From: an uncultured Oscillospiraceae bacterium
Lineage (GTDB): Bacteria > Bacillota > Clostridia > Oscillospirales > Oscillospiraceae
DNA length: 64,000 nt
Assembly: GCA_947631395.1 (NCBI GenBank)
Contig: CANRLF010000004.1
Span: forward strand, 1-64,000
Direction of reading: 5' to 3'
Position 1 is the stretch's first letter. Each line of letters opens with the position of its first letter. The position numbers and the translations under genes are program-made. The notes under the pieces were generated by a model. That model saw only the letters and a list, made by a program, of their open reading frames with translations, searched no databases and was not told the origin of the DNA. Below are positions 27,035 through 34,337 of this stretch, piece by piece.

Positions 27035-28384
27035 TCAACAAACGGGTATTTTACCTCTTCTTTCAATGCAAACAACAAGAACGCACAAATAAATCAGAAC
27101 AGCAATTTCAGCAAGTGAATGATAGACACTCACTTCCAAATATCCCGTTTGTGTACGCAGGAACATTTCGATCCCACCAAGTACGGCAAAACTGATAATG
27201 GCGGCAAGATTAGATTTTCTTATTGTTTTATCTTTGATAAGCGCAATAATAATCAAAGAAAAGCCGATCATATTGGCTATACTTGACAGATCTTGAATGA
27301 TGGTTTTTGCGGTAGATAAAAAGTATGTGATAGTATAGGCGTCATATTCTATCATTTCACGCAAAAACAAGCTTGTGATCCCGCTCCAAGCTTGCCCGAT
27401 CAAAAACGCCAATGTTTTACTCAAAAGAATCGTAAGGCACGCGGCAGATAATAATTTGTTACGCTTGACTTTTAGATACTCGTAACTGAAATACGTTAAG
27501 AATATCAACAAAGCAAAGTCAATATAAAATGTCAAAGAGGATGCGGCGGATACGGTCTGCATTGCTTGCGCTTGTGAGATCGCAAGCGAATCCGTGAGCA
27601 TGGCTATAAACGTATAAACAGCATATAGAAATACCGTTATTTCTAACGAAATAATCGTTGATTTTGATAGCCACCGTGTGCTATTATAGCTCATTTTTTC
27701 CAAAAAGGAATAAAGCAAATATAGCAGAGAAAATTTGAGCAAAACGATCATATATAATCCAAGGATTTGAAGAATATGTTTGATCAATATGACTTGGTTA
27801 AGTTCTTTTGTGGCAACAAGCAAAGTAAACGAAATCGCGGAAACAGCAAAGAGACACGAGATATAGATCGCAAGCTTACCAATATTTTTGAACACGCTCT
27901 TGTAATAGTGTTCGTTTTCCATAATGGAATAATTGAAATAAATGTCGTTACGCCTAAATCCATATACTACATATATGCCTACGACAAAGGAAAGGACAAG
28001 AAGGATACGGTCAAACTCGCCGTCGGTATAATTGTTCGGAATACCAATGTGTAATACGACAGGCAAGAAAAACGCAAAGACAACAGTTACTATTTTTATG
28101 AGAATCGATGACGCTTTGTTATAAAAACAACATTCCTCAAATATCGTTCGTTCATCTTTGGGGTGTATTTTGCTTCGGGTAAAACCGATAAGCAAGCATA
28201 TCGATCCAACCAAAATAATTATTGCTTCCAAAATCACAAGGCATAGATATTTGCTTTGATCTGTATTTTTTAGAATATTCGTCAAGCGAATTGCCCCAAG
28301 CGCGACAGATATAATTACTGACAATATGATAGCATTCCTTGATATTCTACCTTTTTCCTTTTCAATTCTCTCGTCGTAAAACAT
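27035..28384 (-). CDS. Polytopic membrane protein, unknown function
   Basis: A 449-residue protein with roughly 10-12 hydrophobic helices spread over its length (for example NAIILSVIISVALGAI, YLCLVILEAIIILVGSICLL, LLVLSFVVGIYVVYGF, IISLEITVFLYAVYTFIA, LAEIAVLIYLCVLVVCI). I do not recognise the family. AAGGAG sits 6 nt before the ATG, inside the last codons of the upstream XRE gene, so the two form an operon and expression is probably set by that regulator. The gene is strongly AT-rich compared with neighbours at 29-35 kb, suggesting lateral transfer. No transport motif is evident. Confidence 0.7.
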   Translation of the reverse strand: MFYDERIEKEKGRISRNAIILSVIISVALGAIRLTNILKNTDQSKYLCLVILEAIIILVGSICLLIGFTRSKIHPKDERTIFEECCFYNKASSILIKIVTVVFAFFLPVVLHIGIPNNYTDGEFDRILLVLSFVVGIYVVYGFRRNDIYFNYSIMENEHYYKSVFKNIGKLAIYISCLFAVSAISFTLLVATKELNQVILIKHILQILGLYMIVLLKFSLLYLLYSFLEKMSYNSTRWLSKSTIISLEITVFLYAVYTFIAMLTDSLAISQAQAMQTVSAASSLTFYIDFALLIFLTYFSYEYLKVKRNKLLSAACLTILLSKTLAFLIGQAWSGITSLFLREMIEYDAYTITYFLSTAKTIIQDLSSIANMIGFSLIIIALIKDKTIRKSNLAAIISFAVLGGIEMFLRTQTGYLEVSVYHSLAEIAVLIYLCVLVVCIERRGKIPVC

Positions 28385-28387
28385 ATG

Positions 28388-28579
28388 TTACTCCTTCCAA
28401 AACAGATCATTTAGCGTTACATCAAGCTCTTTGCAAATCTTTATACACAGTTTGATAGTCGGATTATACCCATCGTTTTCAATCATATTGACAGTTTGCC
28501 TTGATACGCCAATTCTTTTTGCGAGCTCAGTTTGCGAGAGATTTTTCGCAAGCCGAGCTTGTTTTAATTCTTCATTCAT
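28388..28579 (-). CDS. XRE-family regulator of the membrane-protein operon
   Basis: A 63-residue Cro/C1-type repressor: MNEELKQARLAKNLSQTELA, then KRIGVSRQTVNMIENDGYNP (recognition helix VSRQTVNMIE), ending VTLNDLFWKE. This is the compact SinR/YozG-like type often paired with a membrane protein. The start is the ATG at 28577-28579, 7 nt after GGAG; a TTG 18 nt upstream is less likely. Its stop codon adjoins the downstream membrane protein's ribosome binding site. Two dyads in its promoter suggest autoregulation. Confidence 0.85.
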   Translation of the reverse strand: MNEELKQARLAKNLSQTELAKRIGVSRQTVNMIENDGYNPTIKLCIKICKELDVTLNDLFWKE

Positions 28580-28591
28580 TGTAACTCTCCA

Positions 28592-28655
28592 TGTCAATTA
28601 TATTCGACAACCTCATTATAGCACTATGCAGGTTAACTGTCAATTATATTTGACA
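28592..28655 (-). promoter_or_regulatory. Autoregulated promoter with two operators (minus strand)
   Basis: On the minus strand TTGACA (28643-28638), a 17-nt spacer and TATAAT (28620-28615) form a perfect consensus promoter for the XRE gene. Two copies of an 18-bp dyad, TGTCAATTATATTTGACA (28638-28655) and TGTCAATTATATTCGACA (28592-28609), overlap the -35 and the start of transcription respectively. Their centres are 46 bp apart. They are the obvious operators for the adjacent XRE protein. Confidence 0.75.
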
Positions 28656-28675
28656 AATTTACTTGTGATTTTTAC

Positions 28676-28735
28676 TTGACAGGTGGGGGGATTTGTGTTA
28701 TTATACATTTAACATTTAGACTAAATGTTAAATGT
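28676..28735 (+). promoter_or_regulatory. ArsR-type promoter and 31-bp palindromic operator
   Basis: TTGACA (28676-28681), 17-nt spacer, TATTAT (28699-28704), then a near-perfect 31-bp palindrome at 28705-28735: ACATTTAACATTTAG, a central A, and CTAAATGTTAAATGT. The dyad covers the transcription start, ideal for an ArsR/SdpR winged-helix repressor. It lies directly upstream of the arsR-like gene, whose GGAGG is at 28739-28743. Confidence 0.8.
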
Positions 28736-28750
28736 ATTGGAGGTGGGGGA

Positions 28751-29035
28751 TTGGGCTTACAGGAGACGATGAGGGCTTTGGCGGACCCGACGAGGAGGGA
28801 GATACTGAATATGCTCAAGGCCGGGCGTATGGCGGCAGGGGATATAGCGGACAGGTTCCCGGTGACGGGGGCCAGCATATCCCGGCACCTGTCGGTACTG
28901 CGGGACGCGGGGCTTATCAGAGATTGCAGAGAGGGGAAGTTCATCTACTATGAGCTCAACGCCTCGGTGCTTGAGGAGCTGATGCTGTGGGTGACCGATC
29001 TGAGGGGAGGAAATGAAAATGATAAAAGAGAATAA
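28751..29035 (+). CDS. sdpR: ArsR-family repressor, SdpR-like
   Basis: A 94-residue winged-helix repressor. MGLQETMRALADPTRREILN is the typical start of the SdpR branch, followed by GDIADRFPVTGASISRHLSVLRDAGLI (recognition helix) and the wing REGKFIYYELN. No metal-binding Cys motif of the arsenic type is present. The start is TTG 28751, 7 nt after GGAGG; this gives the family's usual N-terminus. It overlaps the next gene, SdpI-like, by 17 bp. In Bacillus subtilis SdpR represses its own operon and is sequestered by SdpI at the membrane when toxin SdpC is present; a similar circuit is inferred here. Confidence 0.85.
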   Translation: MGLQETMRALADPTRREILNMLKAGRMAAGDIADRFPVTGASISRHLSVLRDAGLIRDCREGKFIYYELNASVLEELMLWVTDLRGGNENDKRE

Positions 29036-29666
29036 ATGGAAGATAATCATCACTACGCTGGTGACGTTGCTGCCGATGCTGGCGGGGATCATACTGTGGT
29101 CAAAGCTCCCGAACAGGATGCCTATCCACTGGAACGCGGCCGGGGAGATGGACGGCTGGTCGGGCAAGGCCTTCGCCGTATTTGCCATACCCGGCTTTTT
29201 GGCGGCGGCGCATATTCTGTGCGTTGTCCTCACGAGCCTGGATCCGAAGGTAAAGGGGCAGACGAAAAAGGTGCTGGGGCTGGTTTTTTGGATATGCCCG
29301 TTCATCTCGGTGCTTGTGGGCGTTCTGGTGTACGCCGTGGCGCTGGGGGCGGAGATAAGCGTGGCCTCCGTGGTCGTCGCGGCCACTGGGGTGCTCTTTG
29401 TGGCCATCGGGAATTACCTTCCCAAGTGCCGGCGCAACTACACCATCGGCATCAAGGTCATGTGGGCTCTGGAGGACGAGGCCAACTGGAACGCCACACA
29501 CAGGTTCGCGGGGAAGGTGTGGGTCGTGGGGGGAGTGCTGATAATTCTTATGGCGTTCTTGCCGATCAAAGAGGTCATTTGGGTTTATATAGGACTTACG
29601 GCCCTTATGGCGGTGTTGCCGATGGGGTATTCGTATGTGTATTATAGGAGGCATGGGGGGAAGTAG
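29019..29666 (+). CDS. sdpI: SdpI-family immunity/signal membrane protein
   Basis: A 215-residue membrane protein of the DUF1648 plus SdpI architecture: the N-terminal half has SKLPNRMPIHWNAAGEMDGW (DUF1648), and the C-terminal half has GNYLPKCRRNYTIGIKVMWA and NWNATHRFAGKVW, the hallmark SdpI segment. About six helices. The ATG at 29019 is 8 nt from GGAGG (29006-29010), better placed than 29013. It is co-transcribed with the sdpR-like gene. Function is probably immunity to, or sensing of, an SdpC-like toxin; no SdpC or SdpAB gene is in the window, so it may respond to a neighbour's toxin. Confidence 0.85.
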   Translation: MIKENKWKIIITTLVTLLPMLAGIILWSKLPNRMPIHWNAAGEMDGWSGKAFAVFAIPGFLAAAHILCVVLTSLDPKVKGQTKKVLGLVFWICPFISVLVGVLVYAVALGAEISVASVVVAATGVLFVAIGNYLPKCRRNYTIGIKVMWALEDEANWNATHRFAGKVWVVGGVLIILMAFLPIKEVIWVYIGLTALMAVLPMGYSYVYYRRHGGK

Positions 29667-29802
29667 GGGGAGTTTGTTACTTTGAGTAGGGGGGATATTG
29701 GTTGCGGGGGCGGCGTTTTTCAAAGTCCCAATTCGACTTTGTGTTTCCGGCCGATTGCGTGAACAGACTCTCCGGGAGCCGGACTTCATGGAGGTACATA
29801 TT

Positions 29803-30480
29803 ATGATCGTTTTTTGGGCGTTTATGCTTATCATGGACTTGGTCATTCCGCTGAGTATGGTGGGAATTGGGAAAATGTTCATGGAGGGTGGTCCTGAAGA
29901 GATCAATGCGTTATTTGGCTATCGGACCGCCATGTCGATGAAGAATAAAGATACATGGGAGTTCGCCCACAAGTATTTCGGGAGAATTTGGTTTAAAACC
30001 GGACTGATCCTATTGCCGGTCTCAGCCATACCGCTCTTGTTTGTTTTTAACAGGGACATAGCAACTGTCGCGATCGTTGGACTGAGCGTTATGTTCGTTC
30101 AGCTCATTCCGATGCTTGTGCCGATGGCTGTGACAGAGGCCGCGCTTAAAAAGATGTTTAATGAGAATGGTGTGCGAAGGGAATTTGCGGACTGTCAGCG
30201 AACTAATTATTGCCTGCGGGTGCGGGTTTGCGGAAGGGAGGCAAAGGGGGGCCCATCCTCTTTGAGGGGGGGGGTAGGGGGAGGAGTCTGGGGGGGTTGC
30301 GCACGACTACACCCTCGACCCTTCAGTCGCCTGCGGGCGACAGCTCCCCTTACGAAGGGGGAGCCTAAGAGAACGAGGTTGCGCCGGGGGCGCGAATTTT
30401 ATTATCGCCTGCGGGCGGGACGGGGGACGGGCGGGTTTGGGAACCCTCCCCTACGGAGTGATTGGGAGATTTTTCTATAA
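29803..30480 (+). CDS. SdpI-like membrane protein with repeat-derived tail
   Basis: The first ~135 residues are a small SdpI/DUF-type membrane protein: MIVFWAFMLIMDLVIPLSMV, then the signature NALFGYRTAMSMKNKDTWEF and AHKYFGRIW, then two further helices. This domain alone is a complete protein of the usual size. The frame then runs on through ~90 residues encoded by the intergenic repeat that starts about 30210 (GREAKGGPSSLRGGVGGG and on), stopping at 30480. The original stop was probably lost when the repeat inserted. ATG 29803 is 7 nt after GGAGGT. It lies ~136 bp after sdpI and may belong to the same operon. Confidence 0.7.
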   Translation: MIVFWAFMLIMDLVIPLSMVGIGKMFMEGGPEEINALFGYRTAMSMKNKDTWEFAHKYFGRIWFKTGLILLPVSAIPLLFVFNRDIATVAIVGLSVMFVQLIPMLVPMAVTEAALKKMFNENGVRREFADCQRTNYCLRVRVCGREAKGGPSSLRGGVGGGVWGGCARLHPRPFSRLRATAPLTKGEPKRTRLRRGREFYYRLRAGRGTGGFGNPPLRSDWEIFL

Positions 30481-31305
30481 TTGCCGTAGGGGAGGGTTCA
30501 AAACCCTCCCGGTTTTAATATGCGCCGAAAGGCGCAACATTTTTTGGGGACGGGGGGAATATTGTTGCGGCTGGCGCCGCGGATACCACCTCATCCCTGC
30601 CCTTCCCCGCCGGGGCGGGGAAGGCGGCCACGCGGGGGGTGGGGCGAGGGAGGAGGGGGTGCGCACGGCTACGGCCTCGATCCCTCAGTCTCGCTGCGCT
30701 CGACAGCTCCCCGGACGTCGGGGAGCCTAATTCAAAAAAGGAGCGGCCCGGAGGGCCGCGGATTTTATTTGTGCCTGCGGGCGGGACGGAGGGGACGGGC
30801 GGGTTTGGGAACCCGCCCCTACGGGGGTGGCTGGGAGATTTTTCTATAATTGACATAGGGGAGGGTTCTAAACCCTCCCGGTTTTTAATACGCGCCGAAA
30901 GGCGCAACATTTTTTGGGGACGGGGGGAATATTGTTGCGGCTGGCGCCGCAGATCCCACCTCATCCCTGCCCTTCCCCGCCCGGGCGGGGAAGGCGAGCA
31001 CGCGGGGGAGGGTGAGGCGAGGGAGGAGGGGTTGCGCACGACTATGGCCTCGACCCCTCAGTCGCCTGCGGGCGACAGCTCCCCTTACGAAGGGGAGCTT
31101 AAGAGAACAAGGTTGCGCCTTGCGGCGCGATCAAATGTGCGGCGGGGGCGCAAACCTTTTTTGGGGGGTAGACTCCCCTCAGTCGCTTCGCGACAGCTCA
31201 TCTCCGCGCTAAGAGCCGCCCTTCGGGCGGTTGCGCTCCGAAACGCGCCTGCGGGCGCAGCCCTCAGAGAGGGGAGCCTTGGCGTCTGCGTGCGGGGGGG
31301 AAAAA
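30230..31305. repeat. Large block of intergenic repeats
   Basis: Over 1 kb of GC-rich repeats. Two ~250-bp copies (about 30417-30665 and 30781-31035) share a 16-bp inverted repeat (GAACCCTCCCCTACGG 30441-30456 with its complement 30484-30499), then TTTTTAATACGCGCCGAAAG, TTTTTTGGGGACGGGGGGAA, GTTGCGGCTGGCGCCGCGGA and CCTTCCCCGCCGGGGCGG. Between and after them are CCTCAGTCGCCTGCGGGCGA units with CCCCTTACGAAGGGG hairpins. The same composite recurs at 44764-45015. No credible genes; short frames through it encode Arg/Gly/Pro-rich sequence. Confidence 0.85.
31036..31229. repeat. Hairpin-rich tail of the 30-kb repeat block
   Basis: Contains CCCCTCAGTCGCCTGCGGGC, CTCCCCTTACGAAGGGGAG and GACTCCCCTCAGTCGCTTCG, then AGCCGCCCTTCGGGCGG. 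The last part, through CGAAACGCGCCTGCGGGCGC and CCCTCAGAGAGGGG, matches 17400-17495 closely, showing that the same cassette is used at distant sites. Confidence 0.7.
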
Positions 31306-31311
31306 TAAGGA

Positions 31312-31334
31312 AGCGGACGCTTGGGGCGTCCGCT
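31312..31334 (-). terminator. Terminator of the DUF1015 gene
   Basis: AGCGGACGC (31312-31320) and GCGTCCGCT (31326-31334) form a 9-bp stem. Read on the minus strand it is followed by TCCTTATTTTT, and it lies 15 bp beyond the DUF1015 stop. Confidence 0.8.
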
Positions 31335-31349
31335 GTTTGGTGTGTGGGG

Positions 31350-32567
31350 TTATTTTATTTTTCGGCACTCGAGGTAGTAGCGTTTGTCGCGGGCGTGGCC
31401 GATGGAGAAGCTTTTTTTGGGGAAAACGCCGTCGGAGATGACGGTGCGGAAGAGGTCCGATTTATCCATTGAGGGGAGGAGGAAGCCGATGGAGTCAGGG
31501 GACTCGGTGAGCTTCAGAAGGGACTCCTCGTCGTGGATATAGTCCACCTCGCCGGCGTCGGACATGGCGGCGTACTCCTCGATGAAGCTCTGGAGCATCT
31601 CGATCATTCCGCCGAAGCTCCGGCCGCGAAGGCGCATTTTGCCGGCAACACGGCCGCCGATGACGTACTCTATCTCGCGCCCGTCGGGGATGCTGAGCTT
31701 CTGCTCCATGAGCTCAAGGAGCTTTTCCGTGTCAACGCCGAACACCACACGGTGGATTGGCTCGAAGGTTATGGCCGGGTCGTAGACGTTATTGAGCTCC
31801 ACCAGGGCGTATCTGGCGGGGTGTTTTTCCGCCTCCTCAGGGGTGAGGGTGGACTTCAGCCTGTTCCACAGCTCCTTGGCCGCGGCCAGGGAGTGGTTGC
31901 CGTCGCCGATGACTATTTGGACATCGCGTTGGGCTATGGCGGAAAGGGCCCCGTCAACGGCCCGGGCCTCCTCGCCGGTGACCTGCCAGCCCGTTATGTG
32001 GCCGCCGTCCTCCATAAGGTCAAAGTCATAAATCTTCCGTAGGGCGTGGACTCTCCCGTGCAGGGGCTCGATGACGGATCTGTCCGGATCGTCCATGAGC
32101 ACCATGATGTGTGGCAGCTCCAGGGGGGCGTTTTCGCGTATTTTCATCCGCGGGGGCAGCCGGTCGGCCACTGTGCGCTCACTGGCCCGGACGGGGGATA
32201 CGGAGCGGGGGGAGTAGTCGTAGGCGTCAAGATCGAGGGCGCCCACAAGGCCGCGGCGGACGCCGCCGGTGACGTGGCGCTCCACGTATACGTAGGAATC
32301 GGAAAGCTCCTCAAATACGTTGGCGTCCAGGCACTGACGCATGGCGGCGTTGGCGCTGTCGGCCATCTGAAGGGGCGAGACCCGGTCAAGGTACGCCTCG
32401 GGCAATATCATGTGGTAGGTGGAGAGCTTACCCGCGACCTTTGCGTCCACACGGTCCCAGTACTCGGGCTCGGAGGTGAACTGGTCACAGGCGATGACGC
32501 TCCAATCGGTGAGGTCAGGGGTTTTGGGCAGAAGTATATCGGCTGTTCTGAAAGCCGCTTTCGGCAT
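31350..32567 (-). CDS. DUF1015 family protein
   Basis: A 405-residue soluble protein that matches the DUF1015 family by its opening (DILLPKTPDLTDWSVIACDQ, then FTSEPEYWDRVD) and by the conserved core VIGDGNHSLAAAKELWN and ARYALVELNNVYDPAI, with FEPIHRVVFG following. Family members are about 400 residues, so it is full length. The biochemical role is not established; the GDGNHSLAAAK and PIHR motifs hint at an active site. The ATG follows GAAAGGAAG. A minus-strand promoter TTTACT-N17-TAAAAT lies in the gap to the next, divergent gene. Confidence 0.8.
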   Translation of the reverse strand: MPKAAFRTADILLPKTPDLTDWSVIACDQFTSEPEYWDRVDAKVAGKLSTYHMILPEAYLDRVSPLQMADSANAAMRQCLDANVFEELSDSYVYVERHVTGGVRRGLVGALDLDAYDYSPRSVSPVRASERTVADRLPPRMKIRENAPLELPHIMVLMDDPDRSVIEPLHGRVHALRKIYDFDLMEDGGHITGWQVTGEEARAVDGALSAIAQRDVQIVIGDGNHSLAAAKELWNRLKSTLTPEEAEKHPARYALVELNNVYDPAITFEPIHRVVFGVDTEKLLELMEQKLSIPDGREIEYVIGGRVAGKMRLRGRSFGGMIEMLQSFIEEYAAMSDAGEVDYIHDEESLLKLTESPDSIGFLLPSMDKSDLFRTVISDGVFPKKSFSIGHARDKRYYLECRKIK

Positions 32568-32675
32568 CAGTATCTTCCTTTCAAGATGTTTTCCTGCATT
32601 TTATCAGCTTTCGCCCGAAAAGTAAAGGTAAATTTGCTATGCAAAAATTCATATAGGTTTTTTTTACCGTTTCAG

Positions 32676-32704
32676 TTGAAAAAAGAAACGGGTTGTGGTA
32701 TATT
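32676..32704 (+). promoter_or_regulatory. Promoter of cytidylate-kinase-like gene
   Basis: TTGAAA (32676-32681), 17-nt spacer, TATATT (32699-32704). It precedes the gene by about 60 nt of leader that includes a small CCGG dyad. Confidence 0.65.
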
Positions 32705-32768
32705 TATATAAAGAAAGCCCGGAGATGTTCGCCGGACTTGGTCAAACTGTATAAAGGAGGGCTGTACC

Positions 32769-33392
32769 ATGAAAAAGACCATCGTCGCCATAAGCCGGGC
32801 CTATGGCGCTCACGGCACGGCAGTGGGCAGTAAGCTGGCGGTGAAGCTGGGTGTGCCCATGTTCGATAAGAAGATACTGGATCTCGCCAGTGAAAAAAGC
32901 GGCCTCTCGCCGGACTACATAGGGAGGCTCGAGGAGAACGTGACGGGCAGCTTCCTTTTTAATCTGGCCTCCAGCGCCTACAACGTCCACGGCTATCACC
33001 ACGCCTACGACGTGCCCATGACATACACGGCATTTTCGGCCCAGGCAAACGCCATAAAGGAGATCGCCCAGAAGGGAAGCTCAGTTATAATCGGGCGCTG
33101 TTCCGATTACCTGCTGAAGGACGACCCGGACTGTGTGAAGGTGTTCCTCTACGCGGAGCACGAGGACAGATTGGAGCAGTGCAAGGCGGAGTACGGCCTG
33201 GACGACAAGGGCGCGGAGCAGCAGCTTCGGAAGCTTGACAGGAACAGGTCGAACTATTATAAAAACTACACCGGTGAGACCTGGGGCTATGTCTACGGCC
33301 ACGACCTTACGCTGAACGTGACAAAGGTGGGCGTGGACGGAGCGGTTGACATAATCATGGAGTATCTGAAGGCCGCCGGCAGGCTTGGCTGA
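32769..33392 (+). CDS. Cytidylate kinase-like family protein
   Basis: A 207-residue nucleotide kinase of the cytidylate-kinase-2 (AAK_33) type. The P-loop region reads ISRAYGAHGTAVGSKLAVKL, a G-rich variant with no classical GKS, which is characteristic of this branch. A GRCSDYLLKD segment (near 112) and DRNRSNYYKNYTGETWG (near 155-172, LID-like Arg/Tyr residues) are further family marks. The substrate is unproven; CMP-like nucleotides are presumed. AAAGGAGG sits just upstream of the ATG. A strong terminator follows, so it is monocistronic. Confidence 0.8.
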   Translation: MKKTIVAISRAYGAHGTAVGSKLAVKLGVPMFDKKILDLASEKSGLSPDYIGRLEENVTGSFLFNLASSAYNVHGYHHAYDVPMTYTAFSAQANAIKEIAQKGSSVIIGRCSDYLLKDDPDCVKVFLYAEHEDRLEQCKAEYGLDDKGAEQQLRKLDRNRSNYYKNYTGETWGYVYGHDLTLNVTKVGVDGAVDIIMEYLKAAGRLG

Positions 33393-33411
33393 ATGATCGG
33401 GCTAAAAAATC

Positions 33412-33439
33412 AAGGCGGGCGCGAAAGCCCGCCTTTTTT
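33412..33439 (+). terminator. Rho-independent terminator
   Basis: AAGGCGGGC-GCGAAA-GCCCGCCTT followed by TTTT, about 20 bp after the kinase gene stop. Confidence 0.9.
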
Positions 33440-33539
33440 CGTGGGATTTTTGGAAATCGCGCGTATTATAGGGAGAAAGGGCGGTGAGAGAGTGGACGAG
33501 GAGCCTTGGCGATTGCGGGCGAGGACGGATTTTTTCGTG

Positions 33540-33785
33540 TGAGCCTTCCCCGCTTGGGCGGGGAAGGCGGCCACGCGGGGGAGGGGGGCGAGGGCGGAGG
33601 GGTTGCGCACGGCTATACCCTCGATCCCTCAGTCTCGCTTCGCTCGACAGCTCCCCTTACGAAGGGGAGCCTAATTTAAAAGGAGCGGCCCGGGGGGCCG
33701 CGGATTTTATTTGCGACTGCGGGTAGACTCCCCTCAGTCGGCTGCGCCGACAGCTCCCCTCAGAGAGGGGAGCCTTTTTGTATGA
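33540..33785. repeat. Intergenic repeat block
   Basis: Repeat units of the same kind as at 30230: CCTTCCCCGCTTGGGCGGGG, CCCTCAGTCTCGCTTCGCTC, a CTCCCCTTACGAAGGGGAG hairpin, GAGCGGCCCGGGGGGCCGCG and a final CAGCTCCCCTCAGAGAGGGG unit followed by TTTTT. The stretch 33440-33539 just before it shows no features I recognise. Confidence 0.8.
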
Positions 33786-33817
33786 GGAGGGGGGCAAATC
33801 GGAATTGGAGCGGCGGC

Positions 33818-33846
33818 TTGTTTTTTAGTTGTAACGGTGGTATAAT
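33818..33846 (+). promoter_or_regulatory. Promoter of GNAT-dagK operon
   Basis: TTGTTT (33818-33823), 17-nt spacer, TATAAT (33841-33846), about 24 bp before the GNAT gene start and its AGGAGG. Confidence 0.65.
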
Positions 33847-33869
33847 AGCCAAAGTCAGGAGGCGCTATT

Positions 33870-34337
33870 ATGATCAGACGTGGGAAAAAAGAGGACATTG
33901 AGGTAATTGGGAGGCTTTTGGAGCAGGTGGAGATGGTACACCATCTGGGAAGGCCGGACCTTTTCACAAACGGCGGGAGAAAATATTATGACGACGAGCT
34001 GGAGAGGATACTTGAGGACGACAGGCGGCCGGTGTTTGTTTACGATGACGAGAGGGACGGGGTGCTGGGGTATGCCTTTTGCGTTTTGGAGGATCACGCC
34101 GGGGAGAACGTGATGATGCCGATACTGACCTGCTACATAGACGACATATGCGTCTTTGAGCACGTCCGGGGCAGGGGCGTGGGCAGGGCAATATACGAGT
34201 ATGTCAGGGACTGGGCCAGGGACTACGGGTGCTACAACGTGACGCTGAACGTCTGGGAGTGCAACCCCGGGGCCAAGGCCTTTTACGAGAAGATGGGACT
34301 TGTGCCCTACAAATACGGTATGGAGGTCATATTATGA
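33870..34337 (+). CDS. GNAT family N-acetyltransferase
   Basis: A 155-residue GNAT. The acetyl-CoA pyrophosphate loop is visible as VRGRGVGRAIYEYV (about residues 100-113), preceded by the core strand CYIDDICVFEH and followed by LNVWECNPGAKAFYEKMGL, the standard C-terminal motif. The substrate cannot be predicted. The stop overlaps the start of the diacylglycerol-kinase-like gene (ATGA), so the pair is translationally coupled. Confidence 0.88.
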   Translation: MIRRGKKEDIEVIGRLLEQVEMVHHLGRPDLFTNGGRKYYDDELERILEDDRRPVFVYDDERDGVLGYAFCVLEDHAGENVMMPILTCYIDDICVFEHVRGRGVGRAIYEYVRDWARDYGCYNVTLNVWECNPGAKAFYEKMGLVPYKYGMEVIL

